16,054 nt of DNA from Quisquiliibacterium sp. GTDB taxonomy: Bacteria; Pseudomonadota; Gammaproteobacteria; Burkholderiales; Burkholderiaceae_E. This document shows positions 1 through 6,955 of this stretch, one piece after another. Position numbers and translations under genes: made by a program. Numbering within the stretch: the stretch's first letter is position 1; every line of letters begins with the position of its first letter. The stretch is taken from assembly GCA_023257915.1 (NCBI GenBank), contig JALRBB010000359.1:1-16054 (forward strand), given 5' to 3'. The notes beneath the pieces were generated by a model that was not told the origin of the DNA, did no database searches, and saw only the letters and a program-made list of their open reading frames with translations.

Positions 1-153
1 GCGATCGCGTTGGGTCATCCGCTGGGCGCGTCCGGTGCGCGGCTGGTGTTGACCGAGATCAACCAGTTGCACCACACCGGCGGTCGCTACGCGGTGGCGA
101 CGATGTGCATCGGCGTCGGTCAGGGTATCGCCTCGCTGATCGAGCGCGTCTGA
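1..153 (+). CDS. Thiolase (acetyl-CoA acyltransferase), C-terminal end only
   Basis: This is the last 50 codons of a gene that begins before the window; frame 1 is open from base 1 to a TGA at 151-153. The peptide carries the two C-terminal thiolase signatures. [10 protein letters not shown] holds the active-site histidine, and [10 protein letters not shown] holds the second catalytic cysteine that deprotonates the substrate. In the family these enzymes condense acyl-CoA with acetyl-CoA or cleave 3-ketoacyl-CoA. The downstream intradiol dioxygenase makes a 3-oxoadipyl-CoA thiolase (PcaF/CatF-like) role plausible, because ring cleavage through the beta-ketoadipate route ends at that step. The fragment is too short to separate PcaF from other degradative thiolases. 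The dioxygenase starts 42 bp downstream on the same strand, so the two are probably co-transcribed. Confidence 0.9.
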   Translation, partial: AIALGHPLGASGARLVLTEINQLHHTGGRYAVATMCIGVGQGIASLIERV

Positions 154-195
154 CGCAAGGGCCCCTGAATCCTTATCAAGCAAGCGGAGGCGACG

Positions 196-1053
196 ATGGC
201 GATCGATGAAAAGAAGCTGACCGACGCGGTGCTGGCCAGGATGGATGGCTGCGACGACGCCCGCTTCAAGCAGGTGATGAGCAGCCTGATCCGGCATCTG
301 CACGACTTCGTGCGCGAGATCGAACTGACCGAGGCCGAGTGGGAAACTGCCATCAGATTTCTGACCGCCACCGGCCAGAAGTGCGATGACAAGCGCCAGG
401 AGTTCATCCTGCTGTCCGACACGCTTGGGGTGTCGATGCTGGTTGACGCGATCAACCATCGCTATGGCGACGGAGCGACCGAGACCACGGTGTTCGGCCC
501 GTTCTTCGTCGAGGGAGCGCCGGATGTGCAGATGTGGGCCGACATCCGAGGTGCTGCGCGCGGGATGCCCTGCTATGTGTCCGGCACGATCCGCGACCTC
601 GATGGCAAGCCGGTCGCCAATGCGCTGATCGATGTCTGGCAGGGCGACGGCGAGCAAGGCCTGTACGACGTGCAGATTCCGGATGGGCAGCCGTATTGCC
701 GGGCCAAGGTACACACGGACGCGCAAGGTCGCTTCGGCTTTCTGACGGTGCAGCCGATCAGCTATCCGGTGCCCACCGATGGCCCGGTCGGCGCGATGCT
801 GATGAAGATGGGCCGACATCCGTTTCGCCCGGCGCATGTGCACACCATGATTTCGGCACAAGGCTTTCGGCCGCTGACTACGCATCTGTTCGTGGCCGGT
901 GATCAGTATCTGGGCAGCGACGCAGTGTTCGGCGTCAAGGACTCCCTGATCGTGGATTTCGTGCGCCACGAACCGGGCACTGCGCCTGATGGCCGCGTTT
1001 GCAATGAACCCTTTACCACCGCGCACTACGACTTCGTGCTCGCGCGGGCATGA
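196..1053 (+). CDS. Intradiol ring-cleavage dioxygenase, hydroxyquinol 1,2-dioxygenase type
   Basis: This is a 285-aa non-haem Fe(III) dioxygenase that cleaves an aromatic ring between two adjacent hydroxyls. Residues about 15-110 match the catechol-dioxygenase N-terminal helical/dimer domain, ending in TVFGPFFVEGAP. The catalytic beta-sandwich follows. The four expected iron ligands are visible: Tyr157 (in GLYD), Tyr190 (in ISYPVPTDGP), His214 and His216 (in RPAHVH). The YPVPTDGPVG and VFGVKDSL stretches resemble hydroxyquinol 1,2-dioxygenases more than catechol 1,2-dioxygenases, but specificity cannot be fixed by eye. With hydroxyquinol the product would be maleylacetate, which feeds 3-oxoadipate and then the upstream thiolase. 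The start is ATG 196, with GGAGG at 186-190. The family assignment is very secure; the substrate is an inference. Confidence 0.93.
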   Translation: MAIDEKKLTDAVLARMDGCDDARFKQVMSSLIRHLHDFVREIELTEAEWETAIRFLTATGQKCDDKRQEFILLSDTLGVSMLVDAINHRYGDGATETTVFGPFFVEGAPDVQMWADIRGAARGMPCYVSGTIRDLDGKPVANALIDVWQGDGEQGLYDVQIPDGQPYCRAKVHTDAQGRFGFLTVQPISYPVPTDGPVGAMLMKMGRHPFRPAHVHTMISAQGFRPLTTHLFVAGDQYLGSDAVFGVKDSLIVDFVRHEPGTAPDGRVCNEPFTTAHYDFVLARA

Positions 1054-1072
1054 CAACCGGAGAATGAACGCA

Positions 1073-1450
1073 ATGAGCAACGACGCAATCATCAAGGAAA
1101 TCGAGGCGCTGGATGCCAAGCGGCAGCAGGCGCTTCTTGACGGCGACATCGACACGGTGGCTGGGCTGCTCGCCCCCTCGTTGCGCTACACGCACTCGTC
1201 GGCCGCGTCCGACGACCGCGATGCGTACCTGGAGAGCCTGCGCAGCAAATATCGCTACCAGGCGTTCAAGGATCTGGGCCGCACGTTCCAGGTGCATGGC
1301 GATACCGTACTGGTGTTCGGCGACACCCGGATCGACGTTCACGTCAACGGCACGCCAAAGGTCGTGATGGCTCGTTATCTGGCGGTCTGGGTGCGTCAGG
1401 GCGGGCAGTGGAAGTTTGCGGCCTGGCAGTCGACGCCGATCCCCGCGTGA
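1073..1450 (+). CDS. SnoaL/NTF2-like (DUF4440-type) small protein
   Basis: This is a 125-aa single-domain protein with a cystatin/NTF2-like pattern. An N-terminal helix ([17 protein letters not shown]) leads to [11 protein letters not shown], and the C-terminal strands read [18 protein letters not shown] and [10 protein letters not shown]. Members of this fold serve as small isomerases, hydrolases, ring-hydroxylating-oxygenase beta subunits or binding proteins; the exact job here is unknown. I chose ATG 1073 because GGAG lies 10 bp upstream (1059-1062). ATG 1064, three codons earlier, leaves almost no spacing. It lies between the ring-cleavage dioxygenase (19 bp upstream) and a nitroreductase (7 bp downstream), so it is very likely part of the same operon and may act on a pathway intermediate. 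Confidence 0.82.
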   Translation: MSNDAIIKEIEALDAKRQQALLDGDIDTVAGLLAPSLRYTHSSAASDDRDAYLESLRSKYRYQAFKDLGRTFQVHGDTVLVFGDTRIDVHVNGTPKVVMARYLAVWVRQGGQWKFAAWQSTPIPA

Positions 1451-1457
1451 GGCCGAC

Positions 1458-2048
1458 ATGATCGACGACAAGGCACTCGACGCGCTGTTTCGCTTCGCTC
1501 GCACCGCCAACGCGTTCACCGCGGAGCCGGTCAGCGACGCGCAGCTGCATCAGGTTTACGACCTGCTGAAGATGGGGCCGACCGCCAGCAACGGTTTGCC
1601 CGGTCGTTTTGTATTCCTGCGCAGCCGCGAAGCGCGCGAGCGACTGCGCCCCGCGCTCTCGCCGGGCAACCTCGACAAGACGATGAATGCGCCGGTCACC
1701 GTGATCGTCGCGCACGACACCCGTTTTCACGAGCATCTGCCCAGGCTGTTCCCGCACAATCAGGATGCCAAGTCCTGGTTCGATGGTGACGCCAAGAAGG
1801 CGCATCGCGAGGCGGCGGCGTTTCGCAACGGTTCGATGCAGGGCGGCTATCTGATCCTTGCCGCGCGCGCGGTTGGACTTGATTGCGGTCCGATGTCGGG
1901 CTTCGACAATGCCAAGGTCGACGCAGAGTTTTTCCCGGACGGTCGCTACCGCAGCAACTTCATCTGCAACCTCGGCCATGCCGATCACTCGAAGACCTTC
2001 GCGCGTCTGCCGCGTCTGGAATTCGACGAGGCCTGCCAGATCCTGTAG
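1458..2048 (+). CDS. RutE-like nitroreductase-family NAD(P)H oxidoreductase
   Basis: This 196-aa protein matches the nitroreductase fold (FMN, NAD(P)H) and specifically the RutE/HadB-like branch, whose usual length is about 196 aa. Signatures are RTANAF at 15-20, [16 protein letters not shown] at 38-53, the [10 protein letters not shown] strand near 78-87, and [19 protein letters not shown] followed by PMSGFD (126-150). Residues 157-173 hold [18 protein letters not shown]. coli RutE reduces malonic semialdehyde in pyrimidine breakdown, but no other rut gene is present. In an aromatic operon it could instead reduce a quinone, aldehyde or nitro intermediate. ATG 1458 was chosen because GAGG (1449-1452) overlaps the preceding gene's TGA stop, which suggests translational coupling. 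The family is secure; the substrate is unknown. Confidence 0.87.
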   Translation: MIDDKALDALFRFARTANAFTAEPVSDAQLHQVYDLLKMGPTASNGLPGRFVFLRSREARERLRPALSPGNLDKTMNAPVTVIVAHDTRFHEHLPRLFPHNQDAKSWFDGDAKKAHREAAAFRNGSMQGGYLILAARAVGLDCGPMSGFDNAKVDAEFFPDGRYRSNFICNLGHADHSKTFARLPRLEFDEACQIL

Positions 2049-2093
2049 CGCAGGCTGGAACTCACCTTCCTGGGCGAGCCGTGATTCTGCACC

Positions 2094-2124
2094 GGCGCCC
2101 CCAAGGGCCTGGCCGGGGGGTGCC
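2094..2124 (+). terminator. Candidate terminator hairpin after the nitroreductase gene
   Basis: A 9-bp stem with one G-U pair (arms 2094-2102 and 2116-2124, GGCGCCCCC against GGGGGTGCC) encloses a 13-nt loop, 45 bp after the nitroreductase stop. There is no following T-run, which is common for high-GC genomes but weakens the call. It separates the aromatic operon from the heat-shock gene. Confidence 0.4.
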
Positions 2125-2173
2125 TGTGCACAAGCCCCGGATTCGCCCCGGTGGGTGATCCGGCGCGCAGATG

Positions 2174-2202
2174 CTTGAAACTTTCGGGCATCGCTCCCAA
2201 CT
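2174..2202 (+). promoter_or_regulatory. Sigma-32 (RpoH) type promoter for the hsp20 gene
   Basis: CTTGAAA at 2174-2180 is a perfect sigma-32 -35 core. After 14 bp, TCCCAACT at 2195-2202 matches the CCCCATNT -10 consensus except at two positions. Placement 51 bp before the ATG of a small heat-shock gene makes heat-shock control likely. An 11-bp interrupted palindrome, CCAAC-T-GTTGG (2197-2207), overlaps the -10 and could be a repressor site or chance. Confidence 0.72.
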
Positions 2203-2252
2203 GTTGGACATCGCAGGTGCAACTGCGTTCAACCAGACAAGGGAGTCAAGTC

Positions 2253-2672
2253 ATGGCACGTCTTTCCGTTTATGACCCGTTTGCCGAAGTGTTTCCGCAA
2301 CTGTTTCGCGGGTTCGCCGCTCCGACTCGCGAGCGTCAGGCGCAGCCGCTCGAGGTGCGTGTGGATGTGAAGGAAAACGCGAACGCCTACACGGTGCACG
2401 CCGAGATGCCGGGTGTCGCCAAGGAAGACATCCACGTCGAAATCGACGGCAACCGGGTGTCGATCAGTGGTGAGGTGCGCCGCGAGAACCTGGAGAAAGA
2501 TGGCGAGCGGCTGGTGCATAGCGAGCGGTATTTCGGCTCGGTTGCGCGCAGCTTCACGCTGGCCAATGAGATCGATGACGACAAGTCCGAGGCGCACTTC
2601 GAGAACGGTGTGCTGACGCTGACGCTGCCCAAGCGGGCCGCCGCCAGCAGCCGCAAGCTGCGGGTAAACTGA
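2253..2672 (+). CDS. Small heat shock protein, Hsp20/alpha-crystallin family
   Basis: This 139-aa ATP-independent holdase would bind unfolding proteins in the cytoplasm and hand them to DnaK/ClpB. The N-terminal arm (1-32) is followed by the alpha-crystallin domain (about 33-128), with EMPGV at 51-55, SISGEVRRE near 70-78, a YFGSVARSFTL strand at 93-103 and the hallmark GVLTLTLPK at 119-127. The C-terminal KLRVN contains L-R-V, which can serve as the IxI/V-type assembly motif. Length is normal for bacterial class A/Hsp20 proteins. ATG 2253 was chosen for GGGAG at 2241-2245 (7-bp spacing) and because the alpha-crystallin N-terminal arm starts there. A sigma-32-like promoter lies upstream, so it appears to be a monocistronic heat-shock gene. 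A strong hairpin follows the stop. Confidence 0.95.
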   Translation: MARLSVYDPFAEVFPQLFRGFAAPTRERQAQPLEVRVDVKENANAYTVHAEMPGVAKEDIHVEIDGNRVSISGEVRRENLEKDGERLVHSERYFGSVARSFTLANEIDDDKSEAHFENGVLTLTLPKRAAASSRKLRVN

Positions 2673-2680
2673 GCCTTGCG

Positions 2681-2729
2681 CCGGGCCGGCTTGCAGGCCG
2701 GTCCGGTGATTGATGCGGCGCCTTCGCCG
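2681..2729. terminator. Bidirectional terminator region between hsp20 and copZ
   Basis: Two hairpins fill the 58-bp gap between convergent genes. The first has 10-bp arms, 2681-2690 (CCGGGCCGGC) and 2697-2706 (GCCGGTCCGG), with one G-U pair and a 6-nt loop. The second has 5-bp arms, 2716-2720 (CGGCG) and 2725-2729 (CGCCG), with a 4-nt loop, directly after the copZ stop on the minus strand. No long T-run follows on either side. Confidence 0.6.
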
Positions 2730-2730
2730 T

Positions 2731-2925
2731 CTAGGCGACGATCTCGTAGCCGGCTTCGGCGATCGCCTCGCGCAGCTTTGCATCAGGTGCACTCGATTGC
2801 ACCGCGACCTGGCCGCTCGGCAGGTCGATCTCGACCTTGGCGTTCGCATCCAGTTCCTGGATTGCGTTTGTCACGGCCTTCACGCAGTGCTGGCAGCTCA
2901 TTCCCTTGACCGTAAGGTTCAGCAT
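2731..2925 (-). CDS. copZ: Copper chaperone CopZ-like, single HMA domain
   Basis: This 64-aa protein consists of one ferredoxin-like heavy-metal-associated domain. The metal-binding loop GMSCQHC (residues 8-14) supplies Cys11 and Cys14, which bind Cu(I) in this family. The C-terminal IAEAGYEI is typical of CopZ/Atx1-type chaperones. It would carry cytosolic Cu(I) to the HMA domain of the ATPase encoded divergently 126 bp away. The start is the ATG whose complement lies at 2923-2925, with GGAG (complement 2933-2936) 7 bp upstream; the stop is TAG. The same frame continues open far upstream, antisense to copA. That extension has no domain signal and is not part of this gene. Confidence 0.9.
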   Translation of the reverse strand: MLNLTVKGMSCQHCVKAVTNAIQELDANAKVEIDLPSGQVAVQSSAPDAKLREAIAEAGYEIVA

Positions 2926-2963
2926 TTTGATGCTCCGCAGTGGATGTCGATGGTCCTGTTGCA

Positions 2964-2990
2964 ATGATAGGCTAGAGACATCCGGGTCAA
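2964..2990 (-). promoter_or_regulatory. Candidate copZ promoter in the copZ-copA divergent region
   Basis: Reading the minus strand, TTGACC (complement 2985-2990) is followed after 15 bp by TATCAT (complement 2964-2969). These are good -35 and -10 matches, but the spacing is short. A 7-bp inverted repeat, GGATGTC at 2942-2948 and GACATCC at 2977-2983, flanks the -10. It could be an operator, although it does not match the usual CueR dyad with its 19-20 bp spacer. No regulator gene is in the window. Confidence 0.4.
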
Positions 2991-3051
2991 GGGCGATTCG
3001 CGCGCTGGCCTCGCCGCTGGCCCGCAAAGCCGAACCCTCCGGATTACGCCC

Positions 3052-5289
3052 ATGAATGCCGCATCCGAACCCCTGAGCCCCGTACCGCCGCAGACGGCTT
3101 CTTTTGCGATCGGTGGCATGACCTGCGCCGCCTGTGCAATGCGCGTCGAAAAGGCGCTGCGCAAGGTGCCTGGCGTTGACGATGCGGTTGTGAACCTCGC
3201 CACCGAGGTGGCCACGGTGTCTTTCCCTGCCGGCTCGGTTCAGACCGATGCGCTGATCGCCAGCATCGTGAAGGCCGGCTATGAGGCGACGCTGCGCACC
3301 GACGATCAGGCTTTGTCGGCTCAGGGGCCCGATCGCGGCTGGATCCCGGTGCTGGTGGCCGCGGTGCTGTCGATCCCATTGCTCGCGCCGATGCTGCTGG
3401 CACCGTTCGGCATCGATGCGATGCTGCCCGGCCTCGTGCAGTGGCTGCTCGCCACGCCGGTGCAGTTCGTGCTCGGCGGGCGTTTTTACGTGGCTGGCTG
3501 GAAGGCCTTGCGTGCCGGTTCCGGCAACATGGACCTGCTGGTCGCGATCGGCACCAGCGCGGCCTACGGCCTGTCGGTCTATCAGTTGCTGGCGCATGGC
3601 GACGGGCATGGTGCGCACTACTACTTCGAGGCCGGCGCGGTGGTTGTCACGCTGGTGATGTTCGGCAAGTGGCTCGAGGCCCGTGCCAAGCGCAAGACGA
3701 CCGAGGCAATTCGTGCGCTGCAGGCGTTGCGACCCGATACCGCCTGCGTGCTGCGCGACGGCAGCCAGCATGTGGTGCCGATCGCGTTGGTGAGGCTTGA
3801 CGATCATGTGCTGGTGCGTCCTGGCGAACGGGTACCGGTCGATGGTGAGGTGCTCGAGGGGCGCAGCCACGTTGATGAGTCCTTGCTGACCGGCGAGAGT
3901 CGTGCGGTGTCCAAGGAGCCCGGTGCCCGGGTGACCGGCGGATCGATCAACGCCGACGGGCTGCTGACGATCCGCGTGACGGCGGTCGGTGCCGAGACGA
4001 TGCTCGCCCGGATCATCCGGATGGTCGAGCAGGCGCAGCAGGAAAAGGCTCCGATCCAGCGGCTGGTCGATCGCGTCAGCGCGGTGTTCGTGCCGACGGT
4101 GATGGGAATCGCGCTGCTGACGCTCCTTGGCTGGGGGTTTGCCAACGGCGACTGGACACAGGCGACGCTCAATGCGGTTGCGGTACTGGTCATCGCCTGC
4201 CCCTGCGCACTCGGGCTGGCGACGCCGACCGCAATCATGGCTGGCACCGGTGTGGCGGCGCGACATGGCGTGCTGATCAAGGATGCGCAGGCGCTGGAGC
4301 TCGCGCATGCGGTGACCGTGGTCGCGTTCGACAAGACTGGCACGCTGACCGCGGGCCGACCCTCGCTGGCCGCGATCGAGCCGGCGGACGGCTTCGAGCG
4401 GGTCGGGCTGATGACGCTGGCCGCGGCGGTGCAGGCCGGCAGTGAGCATCCGCTGGCTCGCGCGGTGCTCGCTGCTGCCGCGCAGGAAGCCGGCACACCG
4501 CTGAAGGCCAGCCAGATCAGCGCACTTCCGGGGCGCGGTGTGAGAGGCCTGGTCGATGGCCGGTCGGTCTGGGTCGGCAGTGATCGGCTGATGGACGAGC
4601 TCGGAGTTGCTCCCGGGGCGCTTGCCCCGCTCGCCGCCAAGCTGCAGGCGCTCGGTCGCACCGTGTCCTTTGTGGCGATCGCCGATGCTGGTACCGAACA
4701 GGCACGGCTCGCCGGCCTTCTCGCGTTTGGCGACGAGCCCAAGGCGAGCGCCGCGCAGGCGATGGCCGAGCTGCATCGGCGCGGCCTGCGCACCGTGATG
4801 CTGTCAGGTGATAACGCCGGTGCGGCTGCGGCGGTTGCGGCGCGCCTGGGCATCGACGATGTACGGGCGCCGGTTCTGCCGCAGGACAAGGCGCAGGTCG
4901 TGGCCGAATTGCGTGCGTCCGGCGCGGTGGTCGCGATGGTCGGGGATGGTGTCAATGACGCGCCGGCACTGGCGGCTGCCGACGTCGGCATTGCGATGTC
5001 CACCGGCACCGACGTCGCCATGCATACCGCCGGCATCACGCTGATGCGTGGTGAACCCTTGCTGGTGGCCGACGCGATTGAGATTTCTCGTCGCACCTAT
5101 CGCAAGATCCGGCAAAACTTGTTCTGGGCATTCATCTATAACGTGATCGGCATCCCGATGGCGGCATTCGGGCAGCTCGATCCGGTGGTTGCCGGAGCGG
5201 CGATGGCATTTTCCAGTGTCAGTGTGGTTGGCAATGCCTTGCTGCTTCGGCGCTGGAAGCCACAACAGGCAGGCTCGTCGCCTGGTTGA
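3052..5289 (+). CDS. copA: Cu(I)-exporting P1B-type ATPase CopA
   Basis: This 745-aa inner-membrane pump exports Cu(I) from the cytoplasm using ATP. The N-terminal HMA domain (about 14-80) carries GMTCAAC at 22-28. Membrane segments cluster near 98-118, 128-148, 160-180 and 192-207. The actuator loop has TGES at 280-283, and the sixth segment has CPC at 383-385. The P-domain contains DKTGT with phosphorylated Asp427, the N-domain has SEHP at 464-467, and GDGVND lies at 631-636. The last two helices show YN (697-698) and MAFSSVSVV (718-726), the residues typical of Cu(I)/Ag(I) subgroup P1B-1. It has one HMA domain and normal length. ATG 3052 is the start that directly precedes the HMA domain; its ribosome site is weak (CCGG/GGAT). 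It is divergent from copZ and 49 bp upstream of a hemerythrin-like gene. Confidence 0.96.
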   Translation: MNAASEPLSPVPPQTASFAIGGMTCAACAMRVEKALRKVPGVDDAVVNLATEVATVSFPAGSVQTDALIASIVKAGYEATLRTDDQALSAQGPDRGWIPVLVAAVLSIPLLAPMLLAPFGIDAMLPGLVQWLLATPVQFVLGGRFYVAGWKALRAGSGNMDLLVAIGTSAAYGLSVYQLLAHGDGHGAHYYFEAGAVVVTLVMFGKWLEARAKRKTTEAIRALQALRPDTACVLRDGSQHVVPIALVRLDDHVLVRPGERVPVDGEVLEGRSHVDESLLTGESRAVSKEPGARVTGGSINADGLLTIRVTAVGAETMLARIIRMVEQAQQEKAPIQRLVDRVSAVFVPTVMGIALLTLLGWGFANGDWTQATLNAVAVLVIACPCALGLATPTAIMAGTGVAARHGVLIKDAQALELAHAVTVVAFDKTGTLTAGRPSLAAIEPADGFERVGLMTLAAAVQAGSEHPLARAVLAAAAQEAGTPLKASQISALPGRGVRGLVDGRSVWVGSDRLMDELGVAPGALAPLAAKLQALGRTVSFVAIADAGTEQARLAGLLAFGDEPKASAAQAMAELHRRGLRTVMLSGDNAGAAAAVAARLGIDDVRAPVLPQDKAQVVAELRASGAVVAMVGDGVNDAPALAAADVGIAMSTGTDVAMHTAGITLMRGEPLLVADAIEISRRTYRKIRQNLFWAFIYNVIGIPMAAFGQLDPVVAGAAMAFSSVSVVGNALLLRRWKPQQAGSSPG

Positions 5290-5338
5290 CAATCGCCCGT
5301 CCGCGCCGCCAGCGGGCTGGCAGCCTGGGGAGGATGTG

Positions 5339-5923
5339 ATGAAACACGAGGCGCTCAAGATCATTCACGAAGAACACCGTGCGCTCGCGGCATTGCTCGA
5401 AACCTTGCGACTGCTCGCTGAACGCCTGGGACCGGTTGCGGATCCGCGCGACCTGTCGCTGATCCGCGCGATCTTCTTTTACATCGATGAGTTTCCCGAG
5501 CGATTGCACCATGCCAAGGAAACCAGCCTGCTGTTTCCCCGCTTGCGCAGCCGGGCGGCAGAGGCCGCCAATGTGCTCGATACGCTCGATGAGCAGCATG
5601 CGCGCGGCGAGAGCGCGATCCGCGAACTCGAGCATCTGCTGCTCGCGTACGAGCAGCTCGGCGAGCGCCGGCGCAAGCCCTTCATCGCGGCCTTGAATCG
5701 CTATGTCGAGTTTTACACCGGCCACATGGCGATCGAGGACACGCAGGTGATGCCGCTGGCCGAAAAGCGGCTCACCGAAGAAGACTGGAGGGAGCTGAAT
5801 GCTGCATTCGCCGAGAATCGTGATCCGCTGACCGGACACACGCCGTCCGAGGAATACGCGGCGCTGTTCGAGCGTATCGTGACGATGGCGCCGGCCCCGA
5901 TCGGTCTGGGCCCAGAGCGTTAG
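5339..5923 (+). CDS. Hemerythrin-like (HHE-domain) protein
   Basis: This 194-aa protein contains a four-helix hemerythrin/HHE cation-binding domain over about residues 1-145. Candidate di-iron ligands fall at the expected helix positions: His10 and/or His13 in IHEEH, His57/His58 and Glu61 in LHHAKE, His87 and Glu91 in EQHARGE, and His129 and Glu133 in GHMAIE. The family binds O2, NO or iron and often helps repair or protect metal centres; the particular role here is not known. ATG 5339 is preceded by GGGGAGG (5327-5333) with 5-bp spacing. A GTG one codon earlier is an alternative. It lies 49 bp after copA and may share its transcript, which would link it to metal or oxygen stress. Its TAG stop overlaps the TAA stop of the convergent gene by 3 bp. 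Confidence 0.85.
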   Translation: MKHEALKIIHEEHRALAALLETLRLLAERLGPVADPRDLSLIRAIFFYIDEFPERLHHAKETSLLFPRLRSRAAEAANVLDTLDEQHARGESAIRELEHLLLAYEQLGERRRKPFIAALNRYVEFYTGHMAIEDTQVMPLAEKRLTEEDWRELNAAFAENRDPLTGHTPSEEYAALFERIVTMAPAPIGLGPER

Positions 5924-6939
5924 CCGCGCATCGCACCCAGCCTGGCCAGTCGCGCATCCAGCGCGGCGACGTCGAGCTGCGCGCGCACTCCGATCACCAC
6001 CAGCCGGCCCGGCTCGTCTTTGGTGGGCTTGTCCATGCCCCGGGTTTCGACCCGACGGCCGACCTGCTGCACCAGCCAGCGCGTGCCGTCGGTGGCGCCG
6101 AGCAGACCCTTGGCGCGCGCCACCCCCATCGCCGGGTCGGTCAGCACCTCGGTGATCTCGTCGATGCGTACCGGTTGCGCAAAACGCACCGAGAGGCTCG
6201 CGAACAGCGTCGTGGCCAGATGGCTGCTCGCGGGGGAAATCGCCCCTTTTGCTGACGCGAGAGCTGATGGGCGCGCGCTTGCAAGGCTTCGGTTCGCTGC
6301 GGGCCGGTCAAACCCGACGCGGTCTGCAAGCAGCAGCGCGCGCTCGATGCGCCCATGCTGCATCTCGATGCAAACCGCCTGTGGTGCCACCTCGGCGAGC
6401 CAGGTTCGCAAGCCCACAATGGCGGCTGGCTCGGCGAGGTCGGTCTTGCCAAGCAGCACCAGGTCGGCCTCGCGCAACTGCGAAAGCACCGTGTCGCCGA
6501 CATACCGGTCCGCGGCGCGCTCGCGCAGCGATTGCGTGTCGGCCACCACGATCACCGCGTCGGTGGTGACGCCGCGCATCAGCGTCAGCGTGCGCGCGAT
6601 CGCGCGCGGCAGCGCAACGCCGCTGGTTTCGATCAGGATGCGCTGCGGTGCCGGTTGCATCGCGATGACGCGGGTCAGCGCATCGAGCAGGTCGTTGCCG
6701 AAGCTGCAGCACACGCAGCCTCCGGCAATACTGATCAGATCTTCGTCACGTGCCTCGATCAGGTCGGCGTCGATGTCGATGTCGCCAAAGTCGTTGACCA
6801 GCACCGCGATGCGCTCGCCATCGGCTTGACGCAGCAGACGGTTGATCAGCGTGGTCTTGCCGGCGCCCAGGTAGCCGCCGATGATCGTGGCTGGGATCAG
6901 CGCCGGAAACGACGGCGTCACGGAATCTCGGTCGGGCAC
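5920..6939 (-). CDS. COG0523/CobW-family GTPase (putative metallochaperone)
   Basis: This 339-aa G3E-family GTPase has an N-terminal GTPase domain and a C-terminal CobW_C domain (about 240-335, with MGVARAKGLL and RLVVIG). Walker A is GGYLGAGKTT (21-30), NDFGDIDID lies at 49-57, and the metal-binding CxCC motif of GGCVCCSFG puts cysteines at 75, 77 and 78. Family members deliver Zn, Co, Fe or Ni to client enzymes. The G4 guanine-recognition motif, usually NKxD, reads GKTD at 164-167, so its first Asn is lost. No ATG is available near the N-terminus. GTG at 6939 is used here, and GTG at 6921 is an alternative. It starts 16 bp after the amidohydrolase stop and is almost certainly co-transcribed with it, which suggests that enzyme as a client. 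Confidence 0.9.
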   Translation of the reverse strand: MPDRDSVTPSFPALIPATIIGGYLGAGKTTLINRLLRQADGERIAVLVNDFGDIDIDADLIEARDEDLISIAGGCVCCSFGNDLLDALTRVIAMQPAPQRILIETSGVALPRAIARTLTLMRGVTTDAVIVVADTQSLRERAADRYVGDTVLSQLREADLVLLGKTDLAEPAAIVGLRTWLAEVAPQAVCIEMQHGRIERALLLADRVGFDRPAANRSLASARPSALASAKGAISPASSHLATTLFASLSVRFAQPVRIDEITEVLTDPAMGVARAKGLLGATDGTRWLVQQVGRRVETRGMDKPTKDEPGRLVVIGVRAQLDVAALDARLARLGAMRG

Positions 6940-6955
6940 CGGTCAGTCGGTCGTC

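Noticed and set aside
1458..2048. Assignment of the nitroreductase as RutE of pyrimidine breakdown
   Set aside because: Sequence features fit the RutE branch, but no rutA, B, C, D or F gene accompanies it and it sits in an aromatic-degradation context, so no gene symbol is given.
2731..4776. 681-codon minus-strand open frame that includes copZ at its 3' end
   Set aside because: Only the last 64 codons (CopZ) show a domain and a ribosome site. The rest is antisense to copA and rich in Arg, His and Gln, typical of a shadow frame in GC-rich DNA, so it is not a fusion gene.
3804..5096. 430-codon minus-strand open frame inside copA
   Set aside because: Very rich in Ala, Ser, Thr and Pro with no motif; it is the complement of the P- and N-domain coding region of copA.
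5308..5321. GCCAG/CTGGC hairpin between copA and the hemerythrin gene
   Set aside because: A 5-bp stem with no T-run just before a ribosome site is too weak to call a terminator or attenuator.
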